Source: Turritopsis dohrnii (taxonomy: Eukaryota; Cnidaria; Hydrozoa; Anthoathecata; Oceaniidae). Taken from it: 64,000 nucleotides of DNA. The stretch lies in NCBI GenBank assembly GCA_027922465.2, contig BQMF02000121.1, positions 806,001 through 870,000 on the forward strand, given 5' to 3'. Made by a program: the position numbers and the translations under genes. Below the pieces are notes generated by a model. The model searched no databases. It was not told the origin of the DNA and worked only from the letters and a program-made list of their open reading frames with translations. This document shows, in pieces, positions 56,333-64,000 of the stretch; position 1 is the first letter of the stretch, and every line of letters starts with the position of its first letter.

Positions 56333-57304
56333 TCAATGCGTTACTTCACGCACTCTATTCATTCGTTTCAGGATGCACTTGCCAAAAAGTAGCTTCCATA
56401 GTTCCTTTCGAAGATCATGCTTAGAATAGAAATATATGATTGGATTGAGAACAGTACCAACAGTTATAAGAATGATAGTTCCAGTGTCAATAGCATTAAG
56501 GGTCTTCTTATGTTTAAGTTCATAATCAGGATAATACGATCCATATATAGAAAAGAAAGCTCGAATAAACAATGGCATATGTGTGATCAGAACAGCAAGC
56601 AGAATGGTATCGGTTGTTTTTTTTACTTGTTTGATACGATTGTTGTGATTATGAATATTTGAACCAGTCCTTGAGAGTAGTTTGATAGATTTCGTGACTT
56701 GCCATTTCACGAAGGAGTATGATGCAGACATCAAACCTAAAGTTATAGTCATAAAAATGATAACAGTGAGTGCGAAACTATTTTCGCCACCTGTTACAGA
56801 AACTGTTGCCAATATGATTGGAATAGTTGCTGATATTACTAATTCAGTAGTGAATATTATTAACAGCCTCCCTCTTGACATAAATCCAAAAGCTTGTTGC
56901 AACTGAAGAGCTGTTAGTACTGCTATAGTACTCAAATATATAATATTAAGTGACACATAGAATGCTGTCAAATAACCAATGACAAGAAGGTAGGTCTCAT
57001 CTGTATCAATTATCCTCATAAGATCTAGTAGCACCATAGGAATGATCACTGTTGTTTGTATTCCTCCACTGATGAACAAAGATGCGCTAATCAGATTTCC
57101 GCTAGTTCGTAATTTCTTTTGTGTGGTCAATAAAAACAATAGTATGGTATATAATATGAATGATACTATTCCTGTTAATCCATAAATGATGATGAAAATT
57201 GTCTGTAATTCTCTGGAATAATCTGAGAAATGCCATGCAAGGTGCTTCACTATGAAAGATTTCACATCAAATTTCACTGAGTCACGTAACTGTGTGATAT
57301 TCAT
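56333..57304 (-). CDS. class-A-like orphan GPCR, single exon, 323 aa
   Basis: Seven hydrophobic segments occur in order. TM1 is near residues 36-60. TM2 carries SASLFISGGIQTTVIIP. TM3 carries GYLTAFYVSLNIIYLSTIAV. TM7 ends with the diagnostic NPIIYFYSKHDLRKEL (NPxxY plus helix 8). The N-terminus is short, with an NIT glycosylation site at residue 2. Class-A hallmarks are degraded: the TM2 Asp (D2.50) position is Gly, the D/ERY position reads LQQ, and no TM3 Cys is seen. It is likely a surface receptor of a cnidarian-expanded orphan group; the ligand is unknown. A tandem paralogue lies 1.7 kb upstream on the same strand. Confidence 0.8.
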   Translation of the reverse strand: MNITQLRDSVKFDVKSFIVKHLAWHFSDYSRELQTIFIIIYGLTGIVSFILYTILLFLLTTQKKLRTSGNLISASLFISGGIQTTVIIPMVLLDLMRIIDTDETYLLVIGYLTAFYVSLNIIYLSTIAVLTALQLQQAFGFMSRGRLLIIFTTELVISATIPIILATVSVTGGENSFALTVIIFMTITLGLMSASYSFVKWQVTKSIKLLSRTGSNIHNHNNRIKQVKKTTDTILLAVLITHMPLFIRAFFSIYGSYYPDYELKHKKTLNAIDTGTIILITVGTVLNPIIYFYSKHDLRKELWKLLFGKCILKRMNRVREVTH

Positions 57305-58609
57305 GTTTTAAAATAATTGTTCAGTAGTTGTATAACAATAAAAATATTTCTGGACAAAATTTGAGCACTAAGTATCTAGAATATGTATCAAAAATTTGGT
57401 AGCAAATGCATGTCTTTATTGGTCTTTCATTCGAAATCTGAGTTCTGTTATTATAGTATTCGTCACAACAGCAGTAATCCTGTTTTGTTATAATAAAATA
57501 TGTTACAAATTAACAGTTGCTTTGATTGATGGATGGAAAATATCAATCATAGTGAGAAATATGAGTAATTCTTAAGAATTATCAGAAAAAGGCATTTCTT
57601 TTCAATAAAACATAATAGGAGTAGCCATGACATTTCTCCTGGGTGTTAAAAGCATTTGCATGGGTAGTACTTCAACTAAAAACTGTTCTATAACAGCAAA
57701 ATACTTTATGTATTTAACATGTTCAGATATAAAATGTCTCACCAACTCTTCGCTTATTCTTAATGTTTTGTTTCGATTTTTGGATACACAAACTCATATA
57801 AGATTTAAGATCAAAATATTGATATAAATAATTGTGTTAGATCAGGACTGCAATTTAAGTGTGTTACTGACAATACAGACACAGCATTTCATTTTTTCAA
57901 AATACGAAATGCTTGGTGGCTGACTGTATTATAATAAACTCTGTGTTAAACGAAATACAGGATGTGTATTAGTGTTGGGTTTTTACAGAAATTCAAAAAA
58001 AAACATAGATTCAAAAAGTTTTAATTTTTTGTTTCTTTACCAAAATTAAATTATTTTATGTTTATTATTACTTATTATCTCTTTAACAATTCAAGAAATT
58101 CCTAGGTGTAAATATAACAGAAAAAAAATCCTAGTTTGCAAGTTGACCGACAAAATTGAATTTCTGTTGTTCAATTATAAAATTCTACCAAATTTATTTT
58201 AATATCATGTTTTCGTCTCATAAACATTCACAGGTACACTTAAACCTTAACTCAAAGCACTCAAAGTAGTTGTTAATCATAGTAGTAGTTGAAAATAATT
58301 AAAAATTTCTTCATAAGATGGTAATAACATACCAAGGCCACATCAGATTATAAGATCTCTTAGTAAAACATAATCACTTTATGAAGAGTTGAGTAAGTGA
58401 AATATTTGTTTGAATAAACCCTGCTTGGCAAAATGACTGAAAAATGACCATTGAATGGTCGAAATTTTTACCCATAGTTCCTGTTAAAATAACTCACAAT
58501 CATGTTCTCGAGAAGGTCATTTTTCATTAAGTGAAATCAACTGTGCGAAGATAAGGAGTCTGAAATTTGTTTGTAAAGCTATATAAAATGCCTTAATAAT
58601 AGCAGCCTC
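57305..58609. other. intergenic, no recognisable gene
   Basis: Separates the two GPCR genes. It presumably holds the promoter of the 323-aa receptor and the 3' end of nothing else recognised. Confidence 0.5.
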
Positions 58610-58918
58610 ACGGGAGTACTACTGAAAAGCACCAATAAAGCGAAAACCTTCCAGTATGAAGCTATCTCGATTTTCAACACTCTACCGAAGCCATTAAGGG
58701 AATGTTCAAGTTTATCCACGTTCAGAAACAAACTGAAAGCTTACTTGTTAGGCAAGGTTGTTGCCAGAACTTCATTTATTTGATAAAAAAAAAAAAAAAT
58801 TTAAATAAGTTTTGTACTAACGCTATCCACAGTACTCATACAAATTTCAGATGAAGAGCCAATTGTATTTTATTGGAAATGCTGAAATAAATTCATTATT
58901 ATTATTATTATTATAATT
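58610..58918 (+). mobile_element. LINE 3' end with (ATT)n tail
   Basis: The translated text ISIFNTLPKPLRECSSLSTF followed by RNKLKAYLLGK matches the C-terminal end typical of CR1/L2/Jockey-type LINE polymerases (F..LP..+R...S...FK..LK.YL). A 3' UTR-like stretch and a TTATTATTATTATTATTAT microsatellite tail close to 58918 follow. 5'-truncated, as is usual. Confidence 0.6.
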
Positions 58919-58992
58919 TGTCCTTTAACAACTTCTAAGAATAATTGTTACAAGTAGTTCTGGGGCAGAAGCTAGGAAACTAGGTTCATTTT

Positions 58993-60042
58993 TCAGCAAC
59001 GTCTTTCTTCTTCTGCCTCTTTACTGTTATGTGGTGCATCTCTTGCTTTATGAATCAGTTTGAGGAATTCACGTTTCACATTTGTTTGTGAGTAAAAATA
59101 AACCAGCGGATTAAATATGTTAGATGAAAATGCAATAATAACTGCTGCAGTTACTAAATCTCTTATATTATCATGATTATCTTTTTGAAACTGCTCATCG
59201 TTTAATGAATGTATTTCTATACAAGCCCTTGCAAGTATTAGTCCATGAGTTAAAACAAACACAATCAAGATTCTCTCTGCCATACGTTTTACCATCTTTA
59301 CCATGTTTCCTTGATTAGTTCTACTACCATGACAGTTGTTAAGGCGTTTGTTTGATTTAATGATTTCATGTGTCACTAATGTATAAGAGATGATGATAAC
59401 AATGAAAGCTGTCACCAGCATGCTGGTCAGCAGTACAGGAATACTTATTTTAGTTTGCAAAATGCTGGCTGCCAATATTATTGGTACTATTGCAGATTTG
59501 ATAAATAAAATAGACATGGTAATGAAAACACTTCTTTTTGAAATATTTTGTTTTGGAGTTTTTATATAACGAATTTGATATGCGGTAAACACTGCTACAA
59601 GCGCTATTCCATTAATATTCAAAGTGCAATGAAGAATGGTTAGGTAACCAATAATTGACGAAAACATTAAGCAGTGTGCTAATTCATTGTAATAAAGTTC
59701 AACAACTGTCATTGGTATAGTAACAAAAGTTGTTATCATTCCACTTATGAAGAGGAAGCTTCCCACTAGACATCCTGTCGTTCGTAAATATCTGTGCTTT
59801 CCTATTAGATATAATGCCATGCCATTCAATAACATTGATACCACCCAGATCAATAAGTAAGCCACAGCAATTCCCCTTCTGGTGTTTAACAAATACTGAT
59901 GAAACAAAGACCCAAAATTTGCCAAGATTACCGAGAAATTGTTTTGTATTGTCGTATTTTTTTCATCCATTTTCATCCTTTTATTAACCTTTATAGATGA
60001 TAATATTGAATTATGCAGCATGTCTTTACAACAGAAGATCAC
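58993..60042 (-). CDS. class-A-like orphan GPCR paralogue, single exon, up to 349 aa
   Basis: Homologous to the 323-aa receptor: TM2 GSFLFISGMITTFVTIP against ASLFISGGIQTTVIIP, TM3 IIGYLTILHCTLNINGIALV, TM7 NPLVYFYSQTNVKREF. Met codons at residues 1, 8, 23 and 25 are possible starts. The one at MKMDEKNTTIQNNFS would give an N-terminus like that of the paralogue, with two N-glycosylation sites. The TM2 Asp is Gly, as in the paralogue. The D/ERY motif reads IRY (Arg and Tyr kept, acid lost). The basic ICL3 (KMVKRMAERI) is suitable for G-protein contact. Ligand unknown. Confidence 0.8.
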   Translation of the reverse strand: MIFCCKDMLHNSILSSIKVNKRMKMDEKNTTIQNNFSVILANFGSLFHQYLLNTRRGIAVAYLLIWVVSMLLNGMALYLIGKHRYLRTTGCLVGSFLFISGMITTFVTIPMTVVELYYNELAHCLMFSSIIGYLTILHCTLNINGIALVAVFTAYQIRYIKTPKQNISKRSVFITMSILFIKSAIVPIILAASILQTKISIPVLLTSMLVTAFIVIIISYTLVTHEIIKSNKRLNNCHGSRTNQGNMVKMVKRMAERILIVFVLTHGLILARACIEIHSLNDEQFQKDNHDNIRDLVTAAVIIAFSSNIFNPLVYFYSQTNVKREFLKLIHKARDAPHNSKEAEEERRC

Positions 60043-60740
60043 ATATTAAAATCATTGAAATGATTTTACTGCAGATTTACTTGACAAATAACACTATAAA
60101 AAACCATAATACAAGAAAGCCTGAAGATGAAATTTTAAATTTCGAAATATAAAATTTTAAATTTCAAAATATATTGTCAACAAAAAATATACATTGTTGG
60201 TTCAACTACCGTGATAAGAAAATGGTGTTTTCTGCATTGCTGATCTGAAGATATCTGAAGTAGTATGTCAAATCCTAATTAGTCATGTTAAGATAATAGT
60301 AGTAAGGAATTGAATAATATCATAGGCACTTATCTGAAATGCATTATCAAAATCTTTTGTAACTGCAATGTTAAGATTTTATTTTCTATGTAATAACATG
60401 TAATTAGCATCATTATTGATAAGACCATTTATGAAGTTTTAACAAAACTACATAGTATTAATGAAGATCGAACCTTTATCATGCCAAAATTAGCGAGATT
60501 TCCTGAGTGAGTGTAGTGTTAGTTGTAAGTTAGATTGTAATTAATTATCTTATTGGTGGACTCCAGTTGTTGTTAAGGGGAAGTTCGGTCTAATTTTTCA
60601 CTTTTTATTTTTTCGTTTTATTGTAATGCTTTGAAAAATTAGAAAACCACTTTTTGAATTTTTGAAAATGCTCTTTTCGTTCAAAAGTTATTAATTCTTT
60701 TAGATGCTGAAAAATGAGTTTTTTTCACTCATAATATAGT
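60043..60740. other. no recognisable gene
   Basis: AT-rich upstream region of the 349-aa receptor. Promoter not identified. Confidence 0.45.
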
Positions 60741-60887
60741 TGAAACAGATTTTCATTATGAATGATAAGATGACGTCACACCCTGCAGAAGAAACTTTTA
60801 CGTTAAGAAAGTTTGTTATTGAACCTTCGCACTATCAAAAAAAACTCACTAGTAAAACATCGTTTTATTTTTATTTTTTAATTCGAA

Positions 60888-61170
60888 AAATGCCAAGTTA
60901 CTCTGTGATAGGCTGTACTAATCGGTTCACAATTGTTCTTTCACATTTCACTAAATTACAAGTCAAAGAGAATAACCAGAACTTCGCAAAAGAAGGCTTT
61001 CCAACATAAAAATGAAGTGGAACACTGCCAAAAGAACACTGATCAAATTGACATGTATCGCTCTCTGTACATAATGTTTTGCCCCAATCGACAGCATTTT
61101 AGCAGGAATGGCATGGTGGTACGAAGTACCGTATGCGGAAACTGGCTCTATTAAACACTGTTGATCTTCA
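60888..61170 (+). pseudogene. possible THAP-finger remnant
   Basis: The text MPSYSVIGCTNRF at 60888 resembles the N-terminus of THAP zinc fingers (MPxxCxxxGCxNR), with the first Cys changed to Ser. It is followed by NQNFAKEGFPT and a stop. Later motifs (W, Pro-rich HF) are not convincing. GTGACGTCACAC-like words flank it at about 60772 and 61331 in similar context, suggesting a decayed THAP-containing transposon. Weak call. Confidence 0.25.
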
Positions 61171-61612
61171 ATTTTGCTCTCCATGAACGGAACGTAACTC
61201 CCATTTTTCTGTGAGAAAGCTGTTCCTTATCGCCCATAAAGCACATGATGGAATAACTTTATGTATCCCTTTACCAAAGAGCTATTAGTTTCAGAAGCTT
61301 TTTTCTCTGCACATATGCTTCTGCACGGAGTGACGTCACACGCTGAACAGATTAAAAATCTTTCGTGTTGACGTTACAAGGCGGTATGTTTAATCAAGCT
61401 TGTCTGATCTTTTGTTGTTTCATCTAAGCTCTAACAACAACCTTTGCCAGCAATTAAAAACAATTGTTTGCTACTGTTTCTTTATGGAACCTTCCTTGCA
61501 TTGAGACATATTCATGTTAAATTTACTATCAGAAAACATTATACACGCATGATGTTAAATCAATGTGAAACTAAATTTTGTGGAAATAATTAAAAATAAT
61601 GATTTGTGGCAT

Positions 61613-64000
61613 CGACATGGAAAGCGAAAAGGGACCATTTGCCAGAAAATTACGCCTGTTTGCCGTAATAAATTCTGCTGACTAGGCGTAATTTCCATAT
61701 TAATTCACATTAAAATTACGCCGTAAGGAAGACAAGCCATTGCAATTTTTCTTACGCTAGCGTAATCCGTAAGCCGTAAGAAATTTTTTTTTTTTTTTTT
61801 TTTTCCGAACTAAACTATAATTGTTCTGTAAAATATAATACAAAGCGTCAATTTACATATACAAAACATTTTGGATAAGAAATAAACTCGATTGACTCGA
61901 TTTGTACTTGAAGCTTCGATTTAGATTCTTGAATATGTATTTCTGTCGGAGATTTCTTTCAATTCTCCAATCGGAACGTAGTTCGGTCTTGATCGTGAAC
62001 CACGGATGCACACAGTAGCGGTTCTTATTAAACTGAACATGATTTTCCGCTTCACCCATGCTGCAGTGTCACTAAAATTTACGTTATGTTTATCAGCAAT
62101 TAGCTCAGCTAAACGGCTGAAGAACCGTTTGGTTTCTTTACTCATTCCACCATTGGACGAGAAGATCAAGGGGGTAAACGTGCCTAGTTCTTTGTTTTGA
62201 ACTTTCTCGTTATATAGCTTCTTCTTGAGCTTTTCCATCGATCTGAATAAAGTTTGAAGCGATTGGTTTCGATAGCTCGGAGCGAAGGGATAGAAAACCC
62301 TGACGTCAACAAATGCTCGTTGCATGCATTGCCAAAAGCCTCTTGCACTCACATCGGCCCTGCATTGCTCATTTTCATCATCGTTGCTGTTTTGTAGCAA
62401 CGGTTCTTTCTGCACGTCCTTGCAGACTGTCGAGAGGATGTCAGCAGTGATGTCTCGAAGCTCATTATGCCTCAATGTGATGAAGCCTCCTACTTTGCAC
62501 GTAAGTGCATGGTTGATGTTGTAACTTCCTCCACAAATACATTCTGTTGGCATGAAGCGTGGTGTCCATCTGTACCGAAGAAAAACAGCATCAAAGAATT
62601 CTCTCTTTGTCAGGTTAAAGCCTTCACTTTTAAGGGGGAGCGATGACAATCAAATTGAAGCATCTGATTGTGCGATGTCATTCGCTTTAATTTCCGTTGA
62701 GTTCATGCTGTTCCGCAAAGAAGTTAATAGACTGGTATAATAATCTTGCGTTAATCGTTTTGTAGACTGTGGTTGGTCTGAATCTTCTGTGTGAGTTTTA
62801 TCGTTTTGGTGTATTACCTCATTTGAAAGCTTTTGCGTGAACATCAAAGATGTTTCAAACTCGAAGTTCGATGTTTTTGTCAGGTCCACAATACCCATCC
62901 CTCCGAGTTTAACTGGAAGGGAAAGTAGTGAACGTTCCAGATCGTTACAGCTTCTCCCGTCACACAATGCAGGTATAAGTTTCTGTCTTATAACATATTC
63001 AACTGGTTTTAGCTCTTCTTCGATAGAAGGGATAGTCCGAATCAAATAGTTGAACTTATGTTTGAAGCCAGAGACAAACGCAGTGTAGGCTGCTTGCGGG
63101 AACTGCTTGGCTATTTCTGATAATAGATTCAACTGCTTGACCCATCCATCAACTTTTTCTTTCACGTATGCATTCCTATATGAAACCGATAGCGGCACCC
63201 AGATGTTTGTGGCCGTCCGAGGTAACGTTGATTTTTGTTTCTTTAAACATTAATCTGGCCAGTTCGAGCTTGTCAGGTTTTACAATTAACCAGAGTTTTG
63301 CTGGTTTCGGGTAGTAGCCAACCTTCGGTGCAATTGATTCGAGGACATTCCACCACATCAAAACTCCTTTTAGTGTTCCAAGAGCGCCAATATCATCTGC
63401 ATATGCTCCTTGTTTCGTGTCATTTGATGACACGTTGTCAAGGAGAGGTATTAGACCAAGTGCATATAAGGGCATTGCAGATGGGTCTCCTTGCGTGGTA
63501 CCTTCTTTGGATGTTATTTCCACTTTGCTACCTGCTACAAACAGGAGAGCATGTTGCTGATAGCAGTTGTTTGCGTATGTTGAAATTAGCGGACATACAA
63601 TGTTGAGGTTGTGGAGCATCACTTTTCTATTGATTCTATTAAAAGCATTATCAGCATCAACTAAGAGAACCGCATCACAGTCATCTTCTTCATAGATGGA
63701 ACGAAAAGCATGCACCAGCGCCTCACAGCCAGATTTTTGACCTGCACATAGCTGTAAGAAAAATTACGCTTAGTCAGTGTAATTTTTAGAATTCTTACGG
63801 CGTAAGGCGTAAGCCGTAAGAAAAACTTTAAAATTCTTACGCTTACGTAAGCGTAATTTTTAATAAAATAAATTTTATATCAAGTATGATACATTTTTTT
63901 GGAAATCTTATTTACATCTGTAAAAGCTCACGTTAAGAATTTTGAGGTAAACATGATCGATATGTTTTGATTATGAGTTTTCATGATCTTTCATGTACAC
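61613..64000. mobile_element. TIR element with CTTACGCCGTAAG arrays carrying an RT fragment, right end outside or undefined
   Basis: The left end CATGGAAAGCGAAAAGGGAC followed by CATTTGCC matches the 6994-8496 element. 61.65-61.79 kb and 63.75-63.87 kb are inverted arrays of TTACGC / GCGTAA / CCGTAAG words. A reverse-transcriptase gene fragment occupies the interior and starts abruptly where the right array begins (63752). The mirror of the terminal GACCATTTGC motif is not seen before 64000, so the right boundary is uncertain. Confidence 0.55.
61921..63752 (-). pseudogene. reverse transcriptase with C-terminal CCHC and nuclease-like domain, 5'-truncated
   Basis: RT motifs are LLVDADNAFNRINRKVMLHN, EGTTQGDPSAMPLYALGLIP, the catalytic box AYADDIGALG, GYYPKPAKLWLIVKP and HLGAAIG. 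The C-terminal part has GYxR-like thumb text, then a CxC-x7-H-x4-C knuckle (CICGGSYNINHALTC), GGFITLRHNELRD, and RADVSARGFW...AFVDVRVFYPFA, which resembles a PD-(D/E)XK restriction-like endonuclease, then CIRGSRSRPNY. This resembles an RT family I recall as abundant in cnidarian genomes. It is broken by a frame change near 63185 and a TGA at 62650-62652. The N-terminus is missing where the TIR array starts. Confidence 0.7.

Noticed and set aside
62006..63606. Several plus-strand open frames across the RT region
   Set aside because: Antisense shadows of the minus-strand reverse transcriptase, whose motifs are unmistakable.
1..64000. tRNA or rRNA genes
   Set aside because: No A-box/B-box pair with a cloverleaf and no conserved rRNA segment was noticed; a tRNAscan/Infernal run would be decisive.

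Overview
This is a eukaryotic, AT-rich (by eye about two-thirds A+T), intron-containing animal genome segment. It has no bacterial operon features. Several things point to a cnidarian, most likely hydrozoan-like: small exons with GT-AG introns, a tandem cytochrome P450 cluster, divergent class-A-like GPCRs, a protein O-mannosyltransferase gene, and a mobile-element complement of EnSpm/CACTA, pogo/Tigger with a HIRAN gene, a CR1-like LINE, a Penelope-like element and a cnidarian-type reverse transcriptase. The phylum call is an inference from general resemblance. No search was run.

Layout. (1) 0.7-3.9 kb: a divergent pair of spliced genes. One resembles mobile-element-type proteins, the other has a ParB/sulfiredoxin-like core. 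Each has one homopolymer-type frameshift. (2) 5.8-25.5 kb: a minus-strand P450 cluster. One gene (22.3-25.5 kb, six exons) can be spliced in silico to an uninterrupted 494-residue protein. A second copy (9.5-21.1 kb) is a pseudogene split by an 8.7-kb CACTA transposon, and that transposon carries a second CACTA element inserted in its transposase gene. A third copy is represented only by exon 1 (5.8-6.05 kb). (3) 26.5-32.5 kb: a three-level nest, with a hAT-like element inside a CR1-like LINE inside a TIR-bounded element. (4) 32.9-34.1 kb: a decayed LINE fragment. (5) 36.1-40.3 kb: a TIR element that hosts an apparently intact pogo/Tigger-type transposon with two divergent genes, a DDE transposase and a HIRAN-domain protein. 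(6) 40.4-50.4 kb: non-autonomous TIR elements with dense subterminal motif arrays and shared internal modules or captured fragments, mixed with a decayed Penelope-like element. (7) 50.7-53.9 kb: the first exons seen of a PMT-family O-mannosyltransferase on the plus strand. (8) 56.3-60.0 kb: two single-exon GPCR paralogues on the minus strand. (9) 61.6-64 kb: a broken reverse-transcriptase/nuclease gene inside another TIR/subterminal-repeat element.

The host genes that look functional are the six-exon P450, the two GPCRs and possibly the O-mannosyltransferase. Most of the rest is transposon strata, and exact target-site duplications and restored reading frames let the insertion order be read directly. 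All exon boundaries were placed by eye from GT/AG signals, phase and protein resemblance.
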